From positions 6,224,001 through 6,288,000 of the forward strand of contig NZ_JASTLC010000001.1 of assembly GCF_030499575.1 (NCBI RefSeq): 64,000 nucleotides of DNA, in the 5' to 3' direction. The notes beneath the pieces were generated by a model that saw nothing but the letters and a program-made list of their open reading frames with translations, made no database searches and was not told the origin of the DNA. Made by a program: the position numbers and the translations under genes. This stretch comes from Streptomyces sp. DG2A-72 (GTDB taxonomy: Bacteria > Actinomycetota > Actinomycetes > Streptomycetales > Streptomycetaceae). Of this stretch, positions 28,539-35,859 are shown piece by piece (positions within the stretch are counted from its first letter, which is position 1; each line of letters begins with the position of its first letter).

Positions 28539-29663
28539 GTGACTGAGATCGAGATCGGGCGCGGCAAGCGCGGCCGCAGGGCGTACGCCTTCGACGACAT
28601 CGCCGTCGTCCCCAGCCGTCGTACGCGCAACCCGAAGGAGGTCTCGATCGCCTGGCAGATCGACGCCTACCGTTTCGAGCTGCCCTTCCTGGCCGCCCCC
28701 ATGGACTCGGTCGTCTCCCCGGCCACCGCGATCCGCATCGGCGAGCTCGGCGGCCTCGGCGTACTGAACCTCGAAGGCCTGTGGACGCGGTACGAGGACC
28801 CGCAACCGCTGCTCGACGAGATCGTCGGCCTCCCCGTCGAGGCGGCCACCCGCCGCCTCCAGGAGATCTACGCCGCTCCCATCAAGGAGGAGCTGATCGG
28901 CCGGCGCATCAAGGAGGTGCGCGACTCGGGCGTGGTCACCGCGGCCGCCCTCTCCCCGCAGCGCACGGCCCAGTTCTCCAAGGCCGTCGTGGACGCGGGC
29001 GTGGACATCTTCGTCATCCGCGGCACGACCGTCTCGGCGGAGCACGTCTCCGGTTCGCACGAGCCGCTCAACCTGAAGCAGTTCATCTACGAACTCGACG
29101 TCCCGGTGATCGTCGGCGGCTGCGCCACCTACACCGCGGCCCTGCACCTGATGCGTACGGGTGCGGCGGGCGTGCTCGTCGGCTTCGGCGGCGGCGCGGC
29201 GCACACCACGCGCAATGTGCTGGGCATCCAGGTCCCGATGGCGACGGCTGTCGCGGATGTGGCGGCGGCGCGTCGTGACTACATGGACGAGTCCGGTGGG
29301 CGGTATGTGCATGTGATCGCGGACGGTGGTGTGGGTTGGTCGGGCGACCTGCCCAAGGCGATCGCCTGCGGTGCGGACGCGGTGATGATGGGCTCCCCGC
29401 TCGCGCGTGCCACGGATGCGCCGGGCCAGGGGCACCACTGGGGCATGGAGGCGGTCAACGAGGAGCTGCCGCGCGGGCAGAAGGTCGACCTGGGGACGGT
29501 GGGCACGGTCGAGGAGGTGCTGGCGGGTCCGTCGCACACGCCCGACGGTTCCATGAACTTCTTCGGTGCGCTGCGGCGGGCTATGGCCACGACCGGGTAC
29601 AGCGAGCTGAAGGAGTTCCAGCGGGTCGAGGTCACGGTCGCCGACTCGCAGCACAAGCGGTAG
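28539..29663 (+). CDS. guaB3: GuaB3-family IMPDH-like protein (probable GMP reductase)
   Basis: 374-aa IMPDH-family protein lacking CBS domains, with the family segments FLAAPMDSVVSPATAIRIGE, VIADGGVGWSGDLPKAIACG and GADAVMMGSPLARA. The usual GPGSICTT active loop is replaced by GCATYTAALHLM (a Cys is kept). Actinobacterial GuaB3 was long annotated as a second IMPDH; work on a cyanobacterial homologue indicates GMP reductase activity. GTG 28539 is chosen as start. The guaB-guaB3 order is conserved in actinobacteria. Confidence 0.92.
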   Translation: MTEIEIGRGKRGRRAYAFDDIAVVPSRRTRNPKEVSIAWQIDAYRFELPFLAAPMDSVVSPATAIRIGELGGLGVLNLEGLWTRYEDPQPLLDEIVGLPVEAATRRLQEIYAAPIKEELIGRRIKEVRDSGVVTAAALSPQRTAQFSKAVVDAGVDIFVIRGTTVSAEHVSGSHEPLNLKQFIYELDVPVIVGGCATYTAALHLMRTGAAGVLVGFGGGAAHTTRNVLGIQVPMATAVADVAAARRDYMDESGGRYVHVIADGGVGWSGDLPKAIACGADAVMMGSPLARATDAPGQGHHWGMEAVNEELPRGQKVDLGTVGTVEEVLAGPSHTPDGSMNFFGALRRAMATTGYSELKEFQRVEVTVADSQHKR

Positions 29664-29694
29664 CCCGTAGGTCTACGTCTGCGTCTACGTCAGG

Positions 29695-29730
29695 AAGGGC
29701 CGGTCACTCCGGGTGGGGTGACCGGCCCTT
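29695..29730. terminator. Terminator after guaB3
   Basis: AAGGGCCGGTCAC (29695-29707), 10-base loop, GTGACCGGCCCTT (29718-29730), followed by a T. A perfect 13-bp stem that isolates the unusual 29.7-30.3 kb region from guaB3. Confidence 0.92.
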
Positions 29731-29830
29731 TGCGTGCCCAACTGCGCCTGGGTGGGGGCGCGTTGTGTGGGAGGGGGCGCGTGGTTGCGTTTGGGGCGAA
29801 TGTGGGCTGAACGGGCGTGGGGAGTCGGTA

Positions 29831-29881
29831 GTGTCCTTGATCGGCGAACCGGTTCTCTGGGGCGCCCCCTTCCAAGGACAC
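29831..29881. other. Compound inverted repeat in the guaB3-dehydrogenase gap
   Basis: GTGTCCTTG (29831-29839) pairs with CAAGGACAC (29873-29881), enclosing the GGGGCGCCCC palindrome (29859-29868). Further down, GGCCCGG near 29,905 can pair with CCGGGCC near 29,934. The region between the guaB3 terminator and the 31-codon ORF is thus strongly structured; function unknown. Confidence 0.5.
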
Positions 29882-29969
29882 GGTCCGGACCCCGCCCTCG
29901 GGGCCCGGCCCGAATTCCAACGTGCTGCCTACCGGGCCAATGGGTGGCGTCGTGGAAGGGGGCGCACCC

Positions 29970-30065
29970 ATGGGTCGTCACCGCAAGCCCACCCGCTGGG
30001 ATCGAACTTGGCTTCGGCTGGTGAAGTTCCGGAGGAGGTGCATCTTGTGGTACTACGGACGGTGA
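29970..30065 (+). CDS. Possible 31-aa basic Trp-rich peptide
   Basis: ATG 29970, preceded by GGAAGGGGG about 8 bases upstream, opens a 31-codon frame ending at TGA 30063-30065. The peptide begins MGRHRKPTRWDRTW and ends CILWYYGR: about one third Arg/Lys/His with three Trp and two Tyr, which would suit nucleic-acid or membrane binding. Its stop codon lies inside the first of two tandem structured repeats. It is too short to judge by codon bias, and I know no family. It could be a real small protein or chance. Confidence 0.35.
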   Translation: MGRHRKPTRWDRTWLRLVKFRRRCILWYYGR

Positions 30066-30148
30066 GCGGCCGCCCCCAAGAGGACTAGGGGCGGACACCC
30101 GTAAACCGTTCGGAGCCCATCGCAGTGGCCACTGTGGTGGGCTCCACC
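30061..30148. repeat. Structured tandem repeat, unit A
   Basis: 88-base unit beginning GGTGAGCGGCCG and ending GGGCTCCACC. It folds into two stems: CCGCCCC (30070-30076) with GGGGCGG (30088-30094), and GGAGCCCA (30112-30119) with TGGGCTCC (30138-30145). The second encloses the 12-base palindrome CAGTGGCCACTG. Unit B at 30162 repeats both stems with partly different sequence. Confidence 0.75.
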
Positions 30149-30161
30149 TTGTTGGCGTGAT

Positions 30162-30251
30162 GGTGAGCGGCCGTCCCTATGAGAAGTAGGGGCGGAAACT
30201 CCGTGATCCATCCACGAGCCCCACGCATTAGCCCCTGCGGTGGGCTCCACC
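30162..30251. repeat. Structured tandem repeat, unit B
   Basis: 90-base unit starting 101 bases after unit A with the same GGTGAGCGGCCG start and GTGGGCTCCACC end. Stem 1 is CCGTCCCTA (30171-30179) with TAGGGGCGG (30187-30195), keeping pairing through one G-T wobble and two extra pairs. Stem 2 is GAGCCC(C)AC (30216-30224) with GTGGGCTC (30240-30247), with one bulged C. Sequence between stems differs, so selection seems to act on structure. A CTGGCGCCAG palindrome (30265-30274) follows. Confidence 0.75.
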
Positions 30252-30324
30252 TGCCCCTACGGTACTGGCGCCAGGTGCCCCGCGCCACCAACCCCGGCAG
30301 CTCACGCACCCCACGCGCCCCCCT

Positions 30325-31533
30325 TCACAACCGATGCGCCGCCCCCGTAGGCGTAGCCCCCCGCGTATCCAGCAACAGCTGCGCCTTCACTGACAGCCCC
30401 TGAAGGTCATACGTCCGATGCTGCTGAAGCAGGATCGTCAGGTCTGCCTCCGCGGCAGCTTCGTACAGGGAGTCCGCGCGCGGGACCGGGCGGTCGAGGA
30501 TGTTCCAGGACGGGATGTACGGGTCGTGGTAGCTGATGGAGGCGCCGAGTTCCATCAGGCGGATGGCGATCTCCTGGGCGGGGGTGGACTGCTGGTCGGC
30601 GAGGTCGGGCTTGTAGGTGACGCCGAGGAGGAGGACGCGGGCGCCGCGGGCCGACATGCCGTGCTCGTTGAGGAGCTTGGCGGCGCGCTGGATGACGTAG
30701 CGGGGCATCTGGTTGTTGACCTGCTGGGCGAGTTCGACCATGCGGAGGGTGCGGCCGGCGCGGCCGGTCAGGTCCTGGGGGACGGAGTGGCCGCCGACGC
30801 CGGGGCCGGGGCGGAAGGTCTGGAAGCCGAAGGGCTTGGTCTCGGCGCAGCGGATGACGTCCCAGAGGTCGACGCCCAAGTCATGGCAGAGGACGGCCAT
30901 TTCGTTGACGAGGGCGATGTTGACGTGCCGGAAGTTGGTCTCCAGGAGCTGCACGGTTTCGGCTTCGCGGGGGCCACGCGCGCGTACCACCTTGTCGGTG
31001 AGGCGGCCGTAGAAGGCGGCGGCCGACTCGGTGCAGGCGGGGGTGAGGCCGCCGATCACCTTGGGGGTGTTGGCCGGGGTGAAGTCGCGGTTGCCGGGGT
31101 CGACGCGGCTGGGGGAGTAGGCGAGGTGGAAGTCGCGGCCCGCGCGCAGGCCTGAGCCCTCTTCGAGGAGTGGGCGGAGGAATTCCTCGGTGGTGCCCGG
31201 GTGTACGGGGGATTCGAGGATCACCGTGGTGTGCGGGCGCAGCCGCTCGGCCAGGGTGCGCGCGGAGGCCTCCACCTGGCCGAGGTCGAGCCCGCCGTCC
31301 GCGTCCCGTGGGGTCGGGGCGCAGATGACGGCGGTGCGTACCCGGCCCAGCTCTGCCGGGTTGGTGGTCGGCCGGAAGCCCCCCGAGAGCATCCGGCGCA
31401 GTTCGGCGGGGCTGAGGGAGCCGGGCTCGGGCCCCGTCTTGTACCCGATCGTGGCGACGCCGGCGGCGACGGCGGCCTGGGCCAGGGGCAGGCCGTACGG
31501 GCCGAGACCGATGACGGCGAGATCTGCGGGCAT
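30325..31533 (-). CDS. Nucleotide-sugar dehydrogenase (UDP-ManNAc/UDP-Glc DH family), catalytic Cys replaced
   Basis: 402-aa protein of the UDP-glucose/GDP-mannose dehydrogenase family, which makes uronic-acid sugars for surface polymers. The N-terminal Rossmann motif is IGLGPYGLPLA (usually GLGYVGLP). The central segment ETNFRHVNIALVNEMA and the C-terminal GVTYKPDLADQQSTP are typical. The catalytic loop, normally GGHCxPxD or GGSCFPKD, reads GGHSVPQD, so Ser replaces the Cys needed to form the thiohemiacetal. Activity may be lost or changed to a reductase or regulatory role. No sugar-nucleotide cluster is adjacent. ATG 31533. Confidence 0.88.
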   Translation of the reverse strand: MPADLAVIGLGPYGLPLAQAAVAAGVATIGYKTGPEPGSLSPAELRRMLSGGFRPTTNPAELGRVRTAVICAPTPRDADGGLDLGQVEASARTLAERLRPHTTVILESPVHPGTTEEFLRPLLEEGSGLRAGRDFHLAYSPSRVDPGNRDFTPANTPKVIGGLTPACTESAAAFYGRLTDKVVRARGPREAETVQLLETNFRHVNIALVNEMAVLCHDLGVDLWDVIRCAETKPFGFQTFRPGPGVGGHSVPQDLTGRAGRTLRMVELAQQVNNQMPRYVIQRAAKLLNEHGMSARGARVLLLGVTYKPDLADQQSTPAQEIAIRLMELGASISYHDPYIPSWNILDRPVPRADSLYEAAAEADLTILLQQHRTYDLQGLSVKAQLLLDTRGATPTGAAHRL

Positions 31534-31813
31534 GGCGTGGGCCGTCCTTCCCAGTAGCCGAAGCGGGACAGGTGCGCAAGTCGTGTGGACAGGGTGAGCG
31601 AGCGCAATGTGAGACTAGGAGTAAATATGACCGATATACGGCATTGATTTTCCTGTGTCTTTTTGTGTCTTCTGGCAGGTCGGTGAAAGTTGTCCACAGG
31701 TCGGCGGGCGGGCGGTGGCTGAAGTCGGGCAAGACGGTCAGAATTTGGGCATGGGGGAGACGGACGGGGTTCACCCGACGGGTGGGGCCGGCGACCGACA
31801 GCGGGAGGCAGCG
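31534..31813. other. A+T-rich divergent intergenic region before glpD
   Basis: 280 bases between divergent genes, with an A+T-rich core (about 31,615-31,675) containing the near palindrome CCGATATACGG and the short direct repeat TGTGTCTTTTTGTGTCTTC. This is the likely promoter/operator zone for glpD and the dehydrogenase. I could not assign a regulator site by sequence alone. Confidence 0.4.
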
Positions 31814-33520
31814 GTGAGGACAGCGACACTGGGGCCGGCGCAACGCGCCGAGTCCCTGGCAGCAATGGCCGAGCACGAGCTGGACCTGCTGGTGGTGGGC
31901 GGCGGCGTCGTCGGCGCCGGCACGGCCCTGGACGCGGTGACACGCGGCCTGTCCACGGGACTGGTCGAGGCGCGTGACTGGGCGTCGGGCACATCGAGCA
32001 GGTCCAGCAAGCTGATCCATGGCGGCCTGCGCTATCTGGAGATGCTCGACTTCGCGCTCGTCCGGGAGGCGCTGAAGGAGCGCGGACTGCTGCTGGAGCG
32101 GCTGGCCCCGCATCTCGTGAAGCCGGTGCCGTTCCTGTATCCGCTGCAACACCAGGGCTGGGAGCGCCTGTACGCCGGCTCGGGCGTCGCGCTCTACGAC
32201 GCCATGTCGATGGCCCGCGGCCACGGCCGGGGCCTGCCCGTGCACCGCCACCTGAGCCGCCGTCATGCCCTGCGCGTCGCGCCCGCCCTGAAGGCGGAGG
32301 CGCTGGTCGGCGCGTTGCAGTACTACGACGCGCAGATGGACGACGCCCGTTTCGTGGCGACCCTGGTGCGCACCGCCGCGGCGTACGGGGCGAAGACCGC
32401 CAACCGCGCGCGCGTGACCGGCTTCCTGCGCGAGGGCGAACGAGTCGTCGGAGCCCGGGTGCAGGACGTGGAGGCGGGCGGGGAGTACGAGATCCGCGCC
32501 AAGCAGATCGTCAACGCCACCGGCGTGTGGACCGACGACACGCAGGCGCTGGTGGGGGAGCGGGGGCAGTTCCACGTCCGCGCGTCCAAGGGCATCCACC
32601 TGGTCGTGCCCAAGGACCGCATCCACTCGTCGACCGGTCTGATCCTGCGCACCGAGAAGTCCGTGCTGTTCGTCATCCCGTGGGGCCGCCACTGGATCAT
32701 CGGCACCACCGACACCGACTGGGACCTCGACAAGGCCCACCCGGCCGCCTCCAGCGCCGACATCGACTATCTGCTGGAGCATGTGAACTCCGTGCTCGCG
32801 GTGCCGCTCACGCGCGACGACGTCGAGGGTGTGTACGCGGGGCTGCGCCCGCTGCTGGCCGGCGAGTCGGACGCCACGAGCAAGCTGTCCCGCGAGCACA
32901 CCGTCGCGCACCCGGTGCCGGGGCTGGTGGTCGTGGCGGGCGGCAAGTACACGACGTACCGCGTGATGGCCAAGGACGCGGTGGACGAGGCGGTGCACGG
33001 CCTCGACTTGCGGGTCGCCGAGTGCGTCACCGAGGACGTCCCGCTGATCGGAGCCGAGGGCTACCGGGCGCTGTGGAACGCGCGCGCACGGATCGCCGCC
33101 CGCTCGGGGCTCCATGTGGTGCGCGTGGAGCACCTGTTGAACCGGTACGGGGCGATGGCGGAAGAAGTCCTCGATCTCATCGGCGCAGATCCTTCGCTGG
33201 GCGAGCCCCTGCAGGCCGCCGACGACTATCTGCGCGCCGAGGTCGTGTACGCCGCCTCGCACGAGGGCGCACGGCACCTGGACGACGTACTGACCCGGCG
33301 TACCCGTATCTCCATCGAGACCTTCGACCGCGGGACGCGCAGTGCCCGCGAGGCCGCCGAGCTGATGGCGCCCGTGCTCGGCTGGGACAAGGACCACATC
33401 GAGCGCGAGATCGAGCACTACGAGAAGCGGGTGCAGGCGGAGCGGGAGTCGCAGCGCCAGCCGGACGACCTGACGGCGGATGCGGCGAGGCTGGGGGCGC
33501 CGGACATAGTGCCGTTGTAG
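31814..33520 (+). CDS. glpD: Aerobic glycerol-3-phosphate dehydrogenase
   Basis: 568-aa FAD enzyme at the inner membrane face, oxidising sn-glycerol-3-phosphate to DHAP and feeding electrons to quinone. FAD motif LLVVGGGVVGAGTALDA, then TSSRSSKLIHGGLRYLE, the GIHLVVPKDR and WGRHWIIGTTDTDWD segments, and a C-terminal DAO_C helical domain. GTG 31814 with GGGAGG five bases upstream is preferred; ATG 31865 is an alternative. Standing alone rather than in a glpFK operon suggests a second, separately controlled copy. Confidence 0.94.
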   Translation: MRTATLGPAQRAESLAAMAEHELDLLVVGGGVVGAGTALDAVTRGLSTGLVEARDWASGTSSRSSKLIHGGLRYLEMLDFALVREALKERGLLLERLAPHLVKPVPFLYPLQHQGWERLYAGSGVALYDAMSMARGHGRGLPVHRHLSRRHALRVAPALKAEALVGALQYYDAQMDDARFVATLVRTAAAYGAKTANRARVTGFLREGERVVGARVQDVEAGGEYEIRAKQIVNATGVWTDDTQALVGERGQFHVRASKGIHLVVPKDRIHSSTGLILRTEKSVLFVIPWGRHWIIGTTDTDWDLDKAHPAASSADIDYLLEHVNSVLAVPLTRDDVEGVYAGLRPLLAGESDATSKLSREHTVAHPVPGLVVVAGGKYTTYRVMAKDAVDEAVHGLDLRVAECVTEDVPLIGAEGYRALWNARARIAARSGLHVVRVEHLLNRYGAMAEEVLDLIGADPSLGEPLQAADDYLRAEVVYAASHEGARHLDDVLTRRTRISIETFDRGTRSAREAAELMAPVLGWDKDHIEREIEHYEKRVQAERESQRQPDDLTADAARLGAPDIVPL

Positions 33521-33635
33521 AGCCTGCAGCTCCTGCAGTCCCTTGTGCTCGGCACCAGTGGCACCCTGGGCGTCGGGCACTTGCCGAGTAAGAGACAATG
33601 GAGGCTCTGTCAGGGCGGGTTGCATGAGGGGACGC

Positions 33636-35705
33636 ATGTCGGAGGCGGAGCGGGCGGGGACATCCCGTCAGGACAAGAGCGCACGTCTCCTCGCCGGGCG
33701 GTACCGGCTGGGAGATGTGCTCGGCCGCGGCGGCATGGGCACGGTCTGGCGTGCCGAGGACGAAACCCTGGGCCGGACGGTCGCCGTCAAGGAACTCAGG
33801 TTTCCGTCCAACATCGACGACGACGAGAAACGGCGGCTCATCACACGCACATTGCGTGAGGCCAAGGCGATCGCGCGGATCCGCAACAACAGCGCGGTGA
33901 CGGTCTTCGACGTGGTCGACGAGGACGACCGGCCGTGGATCGTGATGGAACTCGTCGAGGGCAAGTCGCTCGCCGAGGTCATCCGGGAGGACGGCCTGCT
34001 GGAGCCCCGGCGCGCGGCAGAGGTGGGCCTCGCGGTCCTCGATGTGCTGCGTTCGGCTCATCGCGAGGGCATCCTGCACCGCGATGTGAAGCCGTCGAAC
34101 GTCCTGCTGGAGTCCGGCTCCGACCGGGTCGTGCTCACCGACTTCGGTATCGCGCAGGTCGAGGGCGACCCGTCCATCACGTCGACGGGCATGCTCGTCG
34201 GCGCGCCCTCCTACATCTCCCCGGAGCGGGCCCGCGGGCACAAGCCGGGACCGGCGGCCGACCTGTGGTCGCTCGGTGGGCTGCTGTACGCGTCGGTCGA
34301 GGGCGCCCCGCCGTACGACAAGGGGTCCGCGATCGCGACGCTCACCGCGGTGATGACCGAGCCGCTGGAGGAACCGAAGAACGCGGGACCGCTCAAGGAC
34401 GTCATCTACGGCCTGCTCACCAAGGACCCGGCCAAGCGGCTGGACGACGCCGGCGCGCGCGCCATGCTCAACGCGGTGATTCACGCGCCCGAGCCGAAGG
34501 AGGCCGAGCCGGAGCCGCCGGCGGACGCGACGAAGGTCGTGCCGCTGCCGGTACAGCCGGACGAGCCGAAGGACAAGGCGGGCAAGGGGGGTTCTCCGGG
34601 CGCGGAGGCGGGTGAGCGGCTGCGGGGGGCGCTGCGTTCCATGCGGAAGGCCGCCGCGTCGGCCGGGGCGGCTACGGCGTCGGCCGCGGCCACCGCTCGC
34701 CCCAAGTCCGGAAGCGATACGACGGTTTCGGAATCCGAGGGTGTGTCTGAGACCGCGTCCGGGCAGTCGGGTACGGCGTCGGCGTCGGCCTCGGGTGGGG
34801 CCTCCGGATCATCCGGATCATCCGGATCGTCGTCCGGGGACCGTGGCTCGCAGGGGGCGAACGCGGCTTCGGGCGGGCGGAGTTCGGGGTGGCCCGTGGT
34901 GCCGCCGCCGGACCTGCCGCCGCGGCCCGTGCCCCGGGCACCGCTCACCGATGTGGTGCCCAAGCGGACGCTGGTGATCATCGCGGTGGTCGTGGTGCTG
35001 GCGGTGCTCGGCACGGTGCTGGCGTTCATGTTCGGTGGGGACGAAGACGGTTCGAAGGACTCGGCGAGCGGCGGCGGCAAGGCCCCGGCCTCGGCGAGTG
35101 CCAGCGCCTCCACCAAGGAGGACGTGGGCGGGGACACGCGTACGGACGGTACGGCGACGGAGTCCGCCGGGGCGGGGTCGACGGCGGGTTCGACGTCCGG
35201 TTCCGGGTCCGGACGTACGCCGAGTGCGAGTGTGAGTGCGTCCGGTGGCAGTGGTGCCGAGGTCGGCGGGGTGGCCGGGGTGGCGTCGACGCACCAAGGC
35301 GGCACGTATGCGATCGGGCTGCCCAAGGGGTGGAAGTTCCAGACCGCGGGGGCTTCGGGTGACCGGTTCACCGGGCCCGGCGGGCAGAAGCTGCTGGTCG
35401 CCTGGACGTCCACGCCCAAGGGCGACCCGGTGGCGGACTGGAAGAGCCAGGAGCGGTACATGACACGCTCCCAGTACAAGAAGATCCGAATAGAGGCGGT
35501 GGGCTACCGCGGCTGGAATGCGGCCGACTGGGAGTTCACCTATGTGGAGAGCGGGACGAAGTACCGGACCATCGACCGGGGGTTCGTCGTCGACGGCGAC
35601 CAGGGCTATGCGCTGATGTACACCGCGAAAGCCGCGAACTGGGGCAGCGAGCTGCGCAAGGACACCTGGCAGACGCTGGCGAAGAGTTTCGAACCCAAGT
35701 CGTGA
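33636..35705 (+). CDS. Membrane Ser/Thr protein kinase (cluster member 1)
   Basis: 689-aa Hanks-type kinase. Kinase domain about residues 15-285: GRGGMGTVWRAED, catalytic Lys in VAVKELRF, HRDVKPSNVLL, DFGIAQ, and SYISPERARG in the activation segment. Then a long Ser/Ala/Gly/Pro-rich cytoplasmic linker, one helix (VIIAVVVVLAVLGTVLAF) and an extracellular part. That part has a low-complexity Ser/Gly stalk and a folded domain starting near YAIGLPKGWKFQTAG. No PASTA repeats. ATG 33636 follows AGGGG; ATG 33624 is an alternative. The ectodomain resembles those of the downstream kinases. Confidence 0.93.
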   Translation: MSEAERAGTSRQDKSARLLAGRYRLGDVLGRGGMGTVWRAEDETLGRTVAVKELRFPSNIDDDEKRRLITRTLREAKAIARIRNNSAVTVFDVVDEDDRPWIVMELVEGKSLAEVIREDGLLEPRRAAEVGLAVLDVLRSAHREGILHRDVKPSNVLLESGSDRVVLTDFGIAQVEGDPSITSTGMLVGAPSYISPERARGHKPGPAADLWSLGGLLYASVEGAPPYDKGSAIATLTAVMTEPLEEPKNAGPLKDVIYGLLTKDPAKRLDDAGARAMLNAVIHAPEPKEAEPEPPADATKVVPLPVQPDEPKDKAGKGGSPGAEAGERLRGALRSMRKAAASAGAATASAAATARPKSGSDTTVSESEGVSETASGQSGTASASASGGASGSSGSSGSSSGDRGSQGANAASGGRSSGWPVVPPPDLPPRPVPRAPLTDVVPKRTLVIIAVVVVLAVLGTVLAFMFGGDEDGSKDSASGGGKAPASASASASTKEDVGGDTRTDGTATESAGAGSTAGSTSGSGSGRTPSASVSASGGSGAEVGGVAGVASTHQGGTYAIGLPKGWKFQTAGASGDRFTGPGGQKLLVAWTSTPKGDPVADWKSQERYMTRSQYKKIRIEAVGYRGWNAADWEFTYVESGTKYRTIDRGFVVDGDQGYALMYTAKAANWGSELRKDTWQTLAKSFEPKS

Positions 35706-35859
35706 CGTGACTGGCCCGGAGTAATGGGGCATGAGATCTGGGCATCACCTCATTGCGGATTGCCTCCGGCACGTATCGTGAGTGGTTGCGGACCGTACGC
35801 ATCCATAACGGGCCGCAAGGCGAACGGATTTGACCAACCGGGCGGCCGGGGGAGGCAAC

